Assembly (NCBI GenBank): GCA_017654935.2
Contig: CM065712.1
Span: forward strand, 26,670,143-26,734,142
Direction: 5' to 3'
From: Phymorhynchus buccinoides
Taxonomy: Eukaryota; Mollusca; Gastropoda; Neogastropoda; Raphitomidae
DNA: 64,000 bases
Part shown: one piece after another, positions 10,313-38,550 of the stretch
How the letters are laid out: every line of letters begins with the position of its first letter
Numbering within the stretch: the first letter of the stretch is position 1
Position numbers and translations under genes: made by a program
Notes under the pieces: model-generated
Database searches by the model: none
What the model saw: only the letters and a program-made list of their open reading frames with translations
Told to the model about the DNA's origin: nothing

Positions 10313-10399
10313 TCCTCAACGCCAGTAAGTTGTCCTCATATAATTCTGTTGGTCATGAGAGAGAAAGTGGGAACGTACCCCGGGCAAGGCATTTCTAAA

Positions 10400-11100
10400 A
10401 TCAACACATTTGATCTGACTTATTGGCCCATTCTCCTGCCTCTCCCCCCCCCCCCCCCCCCCCCAATTTTTTTAAAAAATCTTCCAAATAACTTTTCTCT
10501 TTTGAGCTCCTCCGAGGTCAGGATGTGCTGGCTATACGCAGCGGGGAGACCAGTGACAACTAGAGTTGAGAACCGGTTCAAAAATCTGAACCGGTTTTCC
10601 CTCTTCGAACCGGTTTTACCGTACTGGTTTTTTTAGCCAGTACTCGCATCACTAGTTTATTCTATGCAAACACATATTTATTTGTCAGAATATTCACACA
10701 CACGCACGCACGCACGCGCACACATACACAAACACAATAAAGAAACTTATGACTTATGACACACACACACTCAACTCAACACTCAGTCAAAGTCAAAGCC
10801 ATACACCACCACACAAACTAGAAACAGCTACTCTTGGTTTACACAAACACCCAATCTGCGCTGAAAATCAGTGTTGTTTTTCGAAAAGAATGCGTTATTC
10901 TAAGAAAAACTTACTTTCAGTTTGCAGTTAAAAAAACCGGTTCACCGCAACACGAACCGGTTTTTCGAACCGCGAAAGTTTAGCACCGGTTTTTCGGTTC
11001 AACCCGATTTGTTTCCCCCACCTCTAGTGAAAACTAAAAAACCGGACACAGACGTACCTTACCCATTATGGCGGCGGAACGCAGAAGAAGAAGCAACTGC
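10400..11100. repeat. Dispersed repeat split by hAT MITE
   Basis: Contains CTCCGAGGTCAGGATGTGCT and CCCATTATGGCGGCGGAACG on the two sides of the MITE. The family recurs at 14188-14520 (inverted, complete) and 34852-35215. Confidence 0.6.
10561..11026. mobile_element. hAT-like MITE with 8-bp target duplication
   Basis: Ends TAGAGTTGAG and CACCTCTA, flanked by GTGACAAC and GTGAAAAC. Subterminal AACCGGTT motifs are repeated in both orientations. The related uninterrupted repeat at 14255-14285 shows the empty site AGTGAAAAC. Confidence 0.78.
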
Positions 11101-11153
11101 AGCTTGTGTCAGCATCCTAGAACAGGCTGAGACGACAATAGTTCGAAATGGAC

Positions 11154-11465
11154 TTAAAATTTATCAACCAAAAAAAGGAATGGTTCCAGCAAAAAAATTA
11201 GTATAAGTGCATGGCTTTGTACATCGATTTCTCGGCAAATATGTAGATTTACACCCTCCTGCTCTATTTCTTGGTTCTTTCCGTGGTTAGGGATAGGGTT
11301 AGGGTTAGGGTTAGGGATAGGGTTAGATGGTCTTTTCTTTTGCCACAAGCATGTTTTTTTTGTCAAAATCATCTCTTTTTTTTGGAGCATTAAATCGCTG
11401 CCTTTGACAGAAATGTGAGCAACGTCATTAGCTAACTGAAAAGTAGCGCACAAAATAATCATTTT
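11154..11465. mobile_element. Dispersed repeat bearing TTAGGG/TAGGGA tract
   Basis: TTTATCAACCAAAAAAAGGA ... CTTTCCGTGGTTAGGGATAG then (TTAGGG)n and CTTTTGCCACAAGCAT. The family recurs at 37460-37605 and 61395-61635. Confidence 0.65.
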
Positions 11466-11759
11466 AATGCGTCATCTCACCCCCTACTTGCGATTTTAAA
11501 GGGTAAATCTCACGCATGGTTGGACATTCTAGTAGGGGACGATTTGGAGAGGTCTCAGTAGTGCGTAAATACGCACAATCGCTACGTTTTCAGGAACCCT
11601 GATTTACTAAACAATTTTTGTTAATAAAAAATAGAAAGAAGAAGGTAGCCTTGCAGATAATGCCAGATGCGGCGTCTGGTCATTATCTGAGAGAAGGGAA
11701 TTCTAGGAATCACGGTCGGTTTTGAAAGGAAGGGAAAACGGGCTTGTGCATTCCGCTCA

Positions 11760-12152
11760 GATCTGGCGCGCGTGTGTGTGTATGTGTATGCGTGCATGCG
11801 CGTGTCTGTGTGCTTGCATGCATGTGTGTGTGTGCCTGTATGTTCGTGCTTGCGTCCATGCATGCATGCATGTGTCAGTGTGTTTGCTTCTGTGCCCACG
11901 TGGCTGGGTAATCAAAAACGGTCACGCACGTAATGTTCTCATCCGTAGCTGGTGAATTTGTACCATCGTGTTCAAGTCCTTTGCCTGTTGGGATGATCCC
12001 TGGAGTCTTTTAGCCAGGGTAAGCCAACAACCTCCTCCTCCTCTTACTCCTTTTCTTCTTCATTGACGTCAACGTTTTAGTCTGGGCCTGTATTCACATG
12101 ATTGAGATAGTACGAGACTTATCATCATATCTAGTCCCTTCTGAAAACCTAT
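11760..12152. repeat. GT-rich tract and dispersed repeat
   Basis: GT microsatellite at 11766-11885. Then GGTCACGCACGTAATGTTCT...GGGATGATCCCTGGAGTC to 12025, also present at 28875-29050 and 52395-52580. Confidence 0.6.
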
Positions 12153-12330
12153 TACACTGGAACCTCCCTTATAAGACCTCCCATTATAACTCTCTCCCAC
12201 ATAAGACCTACTTCTCTGAGACATTGCCCTTCTTCGCAAGTATTAAAATTACCTCCCTTATAAGACCCCTCCCTTATAAGACCTCATTTTGGATGTTTTT
12301 TGAAGGTCTTATAAGGGAGGTTCCACTGTA
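12153..12330. mobile_element. pogo-like MITE (CACTGGAACCTCCCTTATAA)
   Basis: TA-flanked, ends inverted, repeated ATAAGACC motifs inside. TIRs starting CAGTGGAAC are typical of pogo/Tigger. Confidence 0.75.
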
Positions 12331-12419
12331 ATAGGACTTTAGAAGGGACTTCTAAGATATCACGATGACAAGTCTCAGACTATCTCCATGTGAATGCAGG
12401 CCCAGGTTTCTATCTTTTC

Positions 12420-12700
12420 TTGGCACTTCTGGATCCAGTTCTGGTTCTGGATATGGTTACGGTTCAGGTTTCGGTTCCCACAGTTCTGATACCATTTCTG
12501 GTTCTCAGTTCTGATACCGGTTCTGGTTCTGACTGATACTCTGATGTCAATACTGGTTCTGGTTTTGATACTGTTACTGGTTCCCTTCCCGATACTGGTA
12601 CCGTTTCCAGTATCAACTCTGATACAAGTATCCATGCCAATTCTGGGATCCATTCCGATTCTGGCTGAAGTTCCGCTACTGGTTCTGGTTCCAATGGACC
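12420..12700. repeat. Degenerate GGTTCT hexamer array
   Basis: GTTCTGGTTCTGGATATGG-like units, about 280 bases. The stretch 12700-13230 is AT-rich with no gene seen. Confidence 0.7.
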
Positions 12701-13229
12701 AACATACAGGCACACACACACACACAGAGGAAATACACAAAAATATTCATTGATTTTTATTTCGACACTATAATTATTATGACACATGATTTAACATTTT
12801 GAAATTAATTCACATTCAACTTTTGTTTTCAACAAAGCATGTTTTATTTGACCCCCCCCCTCTCTCTCAAATGTACATTATTTCACTCAAGTCTCAATTG
12901 ACATATTCCATGCTGCAAACTATACAAGGGCCAGAACTGAGGTTAGAATCACACCCACTCTCTACTCACTTTCATATACACCCTCCCCCCTCCCCCTCCT
13001 TCTCATATGGATGGATATTCTCTCTATATCTCTGTCATATGCTCGCTCTCTCAGGGCTGGGTGTAATTTTAAAAAAAAACCCACTTATCTCATTACTCTG
13101 TATAATAAAACTCCGTTCGTTCATTTCGTTCTCTCTCTCTCTCAGTTCAATATTAGTATTTTACTTTTAGCATTCGTTTCTGAGAAAAAAAATCACAAAG
13201 TTTAAGATAACCACACGGTCAGACTGTTT

Positions 13230-13678
13230 ATTCTCTGTCTGTCTCTCTTTCTCTATGCCTCTCTCTCTCTGTTTTTCTCTCTCTCTCTGTCTGTCTTTCT
13301 TTCTCTCTCTCTTTTTTTGTGTCTCTCTCTCTCTCTCTCACTCACTCTCTCTCTGTCTTTTTCTCTTTCTTTCTGTCTCTCTCTCTCTCTTTCGGTGTGT
13401 GTGTGTCTCTCTCTCTTTCACTGTCTCTCTCTCTCTTTCTCTCTCTGTTTGTCTGTCTTTCTCTCTCTCTTTCTGTGTTTCTTTCTCTCACTCACTCTGT
13501 GTGTGTGTGTCTCTCTCTCTCTCTCTTTCTCTGTGTGTGTGTGTCTCTCTCTCTTTCTCTCACTCTCTCTCTTTCTCTGTGTGTCTCTCACTCACTCTCT
13601 CTCCCACTCTCTCTCTCCCTCCCTCTTTCTCTCCCCCCTCTCTCTCTCTCCCTCCCTCCCTCCCCCCTCTCTCTCTCT
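13230..13678. repeat. CT/GT microsatellite abutting ZNHIT2 stop codon
   Basis: Pyrimidine-rich on the + strand. On the gene strand it is a GA-rich 3' UTR or flank directly after TGA. Confidence 0.9.
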
Positions 13679-32012
<18,334 letters not shown>

Positions 32013-32279
32013 CTGCAAAAACAAATCAAAGATTACAGTGGAGCACTCTTAACTCACTCTTTACTGGCCGATTGCTTCCCTTTACAACCGTTCAATACTA
32101 ATGTACGGGGGTATAGCGGTACATAGGCGTTTAACCATCGTCACAATTCACAACTCCACAAAGCCTGGCAACCCAAACTGGTATAGAAGTGTTCCTCTTA
32201 CGGTCCCTTAATAGTTTTCAACCAATCACTTTCCGTCTATTTCTAGTACCGCAATGAATGAAAACGAGTGGGGCCTCTG

Positions 32280-32475
32280 GGGGGGTGGGGGGGGGGGGGG
32301 GGGACCCTACTCTTCGTCTAAACATCTTTGGAATGGGGGTCATGGGGGCTTTTTTTATGGGGGGGGGGGGGGAGGGGGGGGTGGGGTGTGGGGGGGGGGG
32401 GTGGGGGGGGGGGGGGGGGGGGGGAGGCGGGGGGGGGGGGTGGGGGGGTGGGTGGTTGGGGGGGGGGGGGGGGGT

Positions 32476-32510
<35 letters not shown>

Positions 32511-32550
32511 GGTGGGGGGGGGATGTATGGACATTTTACTTGGGATGGGG
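32280..32550. repeat. G-substituted block (probable sequencing artefact)
   Basis: The right copy (about 49400-49500, opposite strand) shows ordinary sequence here. In this copy islands such as ACTCTTCGTC and ACATTTTACTTGGGA survive between G runs. That looks like bases miscalled as G rather than a biological G tract. Confidence 0.75.
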
Positions 32551-32837
32551 GGGGGCTAGCTTTTATTATTATAAACAATATTGGGGTGCAAATTTTACTA
32601 AACTGTGCGGTTAAGCATTATTTTTAAAATAATTTTTATGTAATGATGCAAACCCGCCTAGCATGGAATGTTTGTGCGCGTCATGTAGGCTATAGCGTAC
32701 AATAGTATAGTGAGAGTTAACACAAAACGGGATAATAATTATGAAACATTGGTTAACGCACAAACATCTGTTTGAGCTGACAAAACCCCTCTTTATCAGG
32801 GTCGGACAGTAACGGCTGCCCGACTGCCCGGGCATTT

Positions 32838-32873
32838 CAGTCGGGGCCTAGTTGGCCATCAGGATCAGCATCA
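32838..32873 (-). pseudogene. Exon 4-like fragment, left copy only
   Basis: On the minus strand GATGATGCTGATCCTGATGG resembles the exon 4 start (GATGATGCTGATCAAGATGG). It is absent at the matching site of the right copy (about 49110). Confidence 0.45.
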
Positions 32874-33063
32874 TCTCGTAAGTGTTGGGCAGGTGGCGAT
32901 CACGACGACCTGCCTGCTGGGCAAGTGCAAGTGCTTAGAAAAAAAATCTCACCCAGTTATATTAACACATTTGTCTGTGGTCACAACTGACAGGGGAAGA
33001 AGAAACACAACAGGGCATTTTCAATGTTCTCTGCAAACCAATCAGGTCAATGGCTATGATGAC

Positions 33064-33862
33064 GTCGGGGCCTCGGGACATCACTGTCCGTTCACAAGTC
33101 TGTCTGTCTGTGTGGTCACGACATCTTACCGTCGGGGCCTCGGGACATCACTGTCCGTTCACAAGTCTGTCTGTCTGTGTGGTCACGACATCTTACCGTC
33201 GGGGCCTCGGGACATCACTGTCCGTTCACGTAAGTCTGTCCGTCTGTGTGGTCACGACATCTTACCGTCGGGGCCTCGGGACATCACTGTCCGTTCACAA
33301 GTCTGTCCGTCTGTGTGGTCACGACATCTTACCGTCGGGGCCTCTTTATCGGGGACATCACTGTCCGTTCACAAGTCTGTCCGTCTGTGTGGTCACGACA
33401 TCTTACCGTCGGGGCCTCAGGACATCACTGTCCGTTCACAAGTCTGTCTGTCTGTGTGGTCACGACATCTTACCGTCGGGGCCTCGGGACATCACTGTCC
33501 GTTCACAAGTCTGTCCGTCTGTGTGGTCACGACATCTTACCGTCGGGGCCTCGGGAGTACATCACTGTCCGTTCACAAGTCTGTCCGTCTGTGTGGTCAC
33601 GACATCTTACCGTCGGGGCCTCGGGACATCACTGTCCGTTCACAAGTCTGTCCGTCTGTGTGGTCACGACATCTTACCGTCGGGGCCTCAGGACATCACT
33701 GTCCGTTCACAAGTCTGTCTGTCTGTGTGGTCACGACATCTTACCGTCGGGGCCTCGGGACATCACTGTCCGTTCACAAGTCTGTCCGTCTGTGTGGTCA
33801 CGACATCTTACCGTCGGGGCCTCAGGACATCACTGTCCGTTCACAAGTCTGTCCGTCTGTGT
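33064..33862 (-). repeat. 67-bp minisatellite, left copy, truncated by gap
   Basis: At least 12 units of the same 67-bp repeat in reverse orientation, with small unit variants (C/T in the CTGTCCGTCTG part; a TTTATC insertion near 33350). The contig ends inside a unit, so true length is unknown. Exon 3 should lie beyond it. Confidence 0.9.
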
Positions 33863-34362
33863 NNNNNNNNNNNNNNNNNNNNNNNNNNNNNNNNNNNNNN
33901 NNNNNNNNNNNNNNNNNNNNNNNNNNNNNNNNNNNNNNNNNNNNNNNNNNNNNNNNNNNNNNNNNNNNNNNNNNNNNNNNNNNNNNNNNNNNNNNNNNNN
34001 NNNNNNNNNNNNNNNNNNNNNNNNNNNNNNNNNNNNNNNNNNNNNNNNNNNNNNNNNNNNNNNNNNNNNNNNNNNNNNNNNNNNNNNNNNNNNNNNNNNN
34101 NNNNNNNNNNNNNNNNNNNNNNNNNNNNNNNNNNNNNNNNNNNNNNNNNNNNNNNNNNNNNNNNNNNNNNNNNNNNNNNNNNNNNNNNNNNNNNNNNNNN
34201 NNNNNNNNNNNNNNNNNNNNNNNNNNNNNNNNNNNNNNNNNNNNNNNNNNNNNNNNNNNNNNNNNNNNNNNNNNNNNNNNNNNNNNNNNNNNNNNNNNNN
34301 NNNNNNNNNNNNNNNNNNNNNNNNNNNNNNNNNNNNNNNNNNNNNNNNNNNNNNNNNNNNNN
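33863..34362. other. Assembly gap, exactly 500 N
   Basis: Five hundred N, a conventional placeholder length for a scaffold join of unknown size. The left side ends inside a minisatellite. The right side starts in a low-complexity C-rich stretch. The orientation of the gene flips across it. Confidence 0.98.
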
Positions 34363-34419
34363 TGGGGGAAAACCCATCCACTTCTTTTTTTTTTCCTCTC
34401 CCCCGCCCTTCGCCCACCC

Positions 34420-34468
<49 letters not shown>

Positions 34469-34500
34469 TTTTTCCGCGCCTCTTTCATACTATTGTCTGT
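34363..34500. repeat. Low-complexity contig edge with poly-C block
   Basis: T runs and a C run of about 48 bases next to the gap. On the other strand this is poly-G, like the suspicious blocks at 31640 and 32280. Confidence 0.7.
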
Positions 34501-34851
34501 ATCAGGTGGTGGACTAAGATGGACATTTCCAAGAGCCTTAAGTGTTGGTTGATTTGCAGGGTTTTCATTTTTAACCGATTGCCGATCGAGAACATCGTTT
34601 AAAATCGGCTTTGAATCGGTTGTTTTTGTTGGAGCCTCCAAGTGTTCGTGTGTACTGATGTGTTTCCCCGTGTGACTAAGCTCAGACCGAAAGTGTTCTG
34701 ATCTGTTGTTTTTACTCTTTTATCTGTTGTTTCATTTCAAAATGAAAACCCTATATTTGATACAAAGAAATATTGGCTATCTCAAAATAAAATTTCAGTC
34801 CCTTCAATTTTGACTTAAAAGCGATTTTCACTGTAATAAATGTATACGTAC

Positions 34852-35215
34852 AGTCCCCGTGGGGATACCGGGGGGTCTTTCATAAAAATAGTTCCCCCAC
34901 CTTCTGGAAGTTCTGTGCTTGTAACTTCCTCTAATCTGTCACTCTCTTTGACTCTGCCTTTTCTTTTTGCTTTTTGTCATCTACTATCTTTCTGACTTGA
35001 CCCATTCTCCTGCCTCTTTTCAAAAATAATCTTCCAAATAATTTTTCTGTTTTGAGCTCCTCTGAAATCGGAATGTGTCGGATGTACGCAGCTGGGAAAA
35101 CTTTTGGAGGATCTAGAACCGAAGTTGCGCAAGATGGTGCAAAAATAAAGAAGTAAATGGACACTTACTAAAAAAAATACAGTAAAAGAAGACAGAAAGC
35201 TTGGCTTGAGCAGCC
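34852..35215. repeat. Dispersed repeat, third copy
   Basis: CCCCGTGGGGATACCGGGGG to CTGGGAAAAC, same family as 14188-14523. The upstream stretch 34500-34850 shows nothing I recognise. Confidence 0.55.
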
Positions 35216-35243
35216 AGTCAGGTCTTCTTCTTCTTCTTCCACA

Positions 35244-35870
35244 TACAGTGGAATCTGTTTAATTGGCCATCGGATAATCGGCCAAAGCCGCTTAATCGGC
35301 CAAAGCCGCTTAATCGGCCAATTTCCTCTGGAACGGAATTTTTTCTTCTGAAGCTTGTGTTATTTTGTTCGTTTTTTTACGTCCAAAGCTGAAATCTTCA
35401 ATTTCGCTTTATTGGCCACTTTTTCTCTCTAATTTTTCCTCTTTACCCCTTTTTGAGAGGGAGAACAACAGAGGCAGACAAACTGACAACACGCTTTTGA
35501 CGTTTACAGGGTTGAGTGTGAAGTTGTAAGGTGAGTCTGTTGTCAGATGTTCACTCCTATGGCCGTGATTATTTTTCATGGCCTAGATGGTGCTGATCAA
35601 TGCACTAGGGTTTATCAGCGCGATTTTTTGCTTACGGGGGGGGGGGGAGGAGGGCGTAGGAAGAGAGAGGCGGGGTTTAGTGATGGTAGGACCACTTTTC
35701 TGTCTCTCATCTTCTTTCTTTATCGCTGCCTACATCTAATGGTGTGAGAAAAATATCGGGCGACTAAGATTTCTCATTGAAAGACCTGCATGGCAGCTTA
35801 AACATCACCAAGAAAACAAGAATCATTGTCTTTTAGTTTACTCGTGCTTCTGTCAAGTTGTAGGATTAAT

Positions 35871-35905
<35 letters not shown>

Positions 35906-36109
35906 CACACATAGGGCACACACACACACACATCACAAAAAGGGAAAGAATTTGAATTTGAACTGCAACATTTAATTTTGACGTCATTGCTTTTGACTTG
36001 CATAATTGCGTCATACAGTATCTCGATGTTCGTTTTATCGGCCGATTCGCTTTATCGGCCATATTTTTCCTGGTCCCAAAAAGTGGCCGATTAAGCGGAT
36101 TCCACTGTA
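35244..36109. mobile_element. pogo-like MITE, upstream of ZNHIT2, with insertion
   Basis: Same family. About 240 bases at 35545-35785 are extra and not recognised; a CA tract lies at 35875-35935. Confidence 0.75.
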
Positions 36110-37459
36110 TATATAGAACTTTGTCTAAGTCATTTCTGACCATTATTACAACTGAAAAGAGCCAAGAGGTCGAAGAGAGAAAAAAACAAAGAAAAAAAAA
36201 CAGAGAAGGAGAGAGAAAGAGAGAGAGGGAGAGAGAGATCTCCACCTCTCTCTCTCTTGGTGTGTGTGTGTGTGTATGAATGAATTTTTAATTTAATGTC
36301 TTTTCACATAGATCGTGATTTTAGACAGCATGCCAAAAAAAAAAGTTTTTAGGGGGGGGGAAAGAAAAAGAAAAAAAAAAGAAGGTAAAATAACATGCAT
36401 AAGAACGACATATTAAAAAAAGTAAAGAAAACCTCTACAGTAGTCTTCCAACAGTTGAGGACAGCATTGCTTTTGCAATTACAGTAATGTCAATTTCTTC
36501 GTCATTTAAAATATCCTTGGTATTAATGATCATACTTACGAAAAAAAGTCCATATTAATCATTCGATATTTAGAGAGCATGTGTGTGTGTATGTGTGTGT
36601 AGTGTGTGTGTTTTTGCATACGTGTGTTGTGTACGTGTTTACATACATGTGTTACAGGTATCTCTGTCTCCTCCTGGTCTCTGTGTATGTATGTGTCTGT
36701 GTCTATGTCACTTGAGAGAGATGAGAGGAGAAAGAGAGAGAAGAGAAGAGGAGGAGAGGGGAGAAGAGAGAAAGAGGTTGAGGAAGAGGAGAAGCGAGGG
36801 GGGGGGGGGGGGATGAAGAAAGACGAGAGAATTGAGAGAAAGAGAGATGAGAGAGAGAGAGATGAGAGAGGGAGAGAGAGAACGAGAGTGTGTACTGTGT
36901 ATGTACTGTGACTGTGTGGTGTCACTGTGCTGTGTGTGTGTATGTGTGTCACAGTGGCTTGTCACAGTGTGTGGACCGTGTGTGTGGTGTATATAAATAC
37001 ATGGACAGATAAATATACAAATTATACACACGCATACACTGATACAGACAAACACATGGTTTCCTGATCATCAAATCTTAAAAGCAGGTTCTGATTTGTT
37101 TTGTTTGGTTTTTGGTTTTCACTTTTTTTCTGGGATTGCAAAATAAATCCAACACGTCATATATATATCGTTTCACTTGAAATTCAAGATCAAAATAATG
37201 TCAATTAACATTTCCCCAGTCAACAAAATGTAATCTTCTTAATTGTATTTGACTTCATAACAACCTCAACCTGTTTAAATCGCTGATCTAAACCAAATCA
37301 TCGATGTACCAACCTGAAATTCTGCTAACGAGGTCGAATTAAATGTCAACAATAGATTCAATGCACTCTTCTGCTACCCGAAACATAAAAGTGCTCCTTT
37401 ACTTCCGGTGTCACGATAAATAAGTACCTGTCATTAAATATCTACCTCTCGCATGCGAA
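36110..37459. repeat. Low-complexity flank with GT and GA tracts
   Basis: GA-rich 36720-36895, GT-rich 36575-36640 and 36890-36960. No gene recognised between them. Confidence 0.6.
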
Positions 37460-37605
37460 CTGTACCCATCTAACCCTAACCCTATCCCTAACCCTAACCC
37501 TATCCCTAACCACGGAAAGAACCAAGAAATAGAGCAGGAGGGTGTAAATCTACATATTTGCCGAGAAATCGATGTTCAAAGCCATGCACTTAGTTTCGTA
37601 AAATT
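37460..37605. mobile_element. Dispersed repeat bearing CCCTAA tract
   Basis: Inverted partial copy of the 11154 family: (CCCTAA/CCCTAT)n, CACGGAAAGAACCAAGAAAT, to CATGCACTTA. Confidence 0.65.
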
Positions 37606-37849
37606 CACAATGGCGGACAAACGAACGATTCTGATTGGCTACGCTAGGACTACTTCCGGCTAGGACTACTTATCTCATAGAGGTAAAAATACACCGCCAC
37701 ACTGGCTTTCTAATGAATTTACATGCATCTTTGTGATTTCCTAAAGCTGTGAATATGTAATGGGGGGAAATTCTTGATTAATTCTAGCTTTCACTTTATT
37801 TTGTTCTGCAGATAAATGAAAAAATGAAACAGACTGCAACGTCACTGGA

Positions 37850-38193
37850 ACATACAGCAAACAAACAACTACACGACAAGTGCAAAGTGACGTTATTTTA
37901 TTCACAAGAGACAAAACAAAACTACTGGATATTTCGGCGAATGCGCCTTTATCAACACAGACAAGCAATTAAACAGCAAACATCAAATATAGCAAAAGGA
38001 GCAAAAAGTAGGCAACAGAAGGAGCAAAAAATAAAAACACACACATCAAGATCAAAATAAAAACAATACTTCCCCTCTACAGTCCAACGTGTAAATGAGG
38101 CGCATTCGCCGAAATATCCAGTAGTTTTGTTTTGTGTCTCTTGTGAATAAAATAACGTCACTTTGCACTTGTCGTGTAGTTGTTTGTTTGCGA
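37850..38193. mobile_element. Foldback MITE, ~96-bp arms
   Basis: The arm 37857-37955 (ACACGACAAGTGCAAAGTGA...GGCGAATGCGCC) is inverted at 38097-38190 around a 140-bp centre. It sits 270 bases upstream of the ZNHIT2 start. Confidence 0.8.
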
Positions 38194-38394
38194 TAAATGC
38201 ACTAGATTTAAATTTTCAGAAAACGCTAGCAGACGACACAAATGTAATTTGCATAAGCACACCAAAGTGCATGCCCCAAATTATTAGTAGGTTAATTTTT
38301 TTTTTATAAAAGTGCAAAGGCTACAAAATGATATGAAAAATCGTTCAAGGCATTATGACTTTTTTTCTTTCTTTTTATTTTTTTATTTTGTTTT

Positions 38395-38461
38395 TATTTG
38401 GAGGAGCTAGGAGGATGTCGTTGAGTCTTACTTCCCCTGATGAAAATCACTTCCTTTCAAA
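38395..38461 (+). promoter_or_regulatory. Candidate core promoter / 5' UTR of ZNHIT2
   Basis: Just upstream of the start codon are an ACTTCC element (ETS/GABP-type, reverse orientation) and a YY1-like AAAATGGC overlapping the ATG. I see no TATA box at the usual distance. This layout is common in housekeeping genes with short 5' UTRs. The transcription start is not determined. Confidence 0.3.
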
Positions 38462-38550
38462 ATGGCAGCTTCCATAAAGATCGTGGGCAATGAGGCAGAC
38501 GAAGAGGAGGAGACTCCCGCGATTATCAGCAAGAAGACAACCTGCAGCAT
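38462..38550 (+). CDS. ZNHIT2: ZNHIT2 exon 1 (start, first zf-HIT cysteine)
   Basis: The exon opens with [17 protein letters not shown], an acidic leader, and carries Cys28, the first zinc ligand. The ATG sits in AAAATGGCAGC, which gives A at -3 and also resembles a YY1 site overlapping the start codon, as in many TATA-less housekeeping genes. The donor is GTATGA at 38551. The exon ends two bases into an Ile codon (AT|A), and exon 2 completes it, producing the C-S-I-C pair. No second copy of this exon exists in the window. Confidence 0.82.

Noticed and set aside
33064..33862. CRISPR-like array
   Set aside because: The 67-bp units are directly adjacent with no unique spacers, in an animal genome, and derive from an exon border. 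The 105-bp arrays were rejected for the same reason.
32893..34641. Long frames (up to 569 codons) crossing the N gap
   Set aside because: They consist of the 67-bp minisatellite and undetermined bases.
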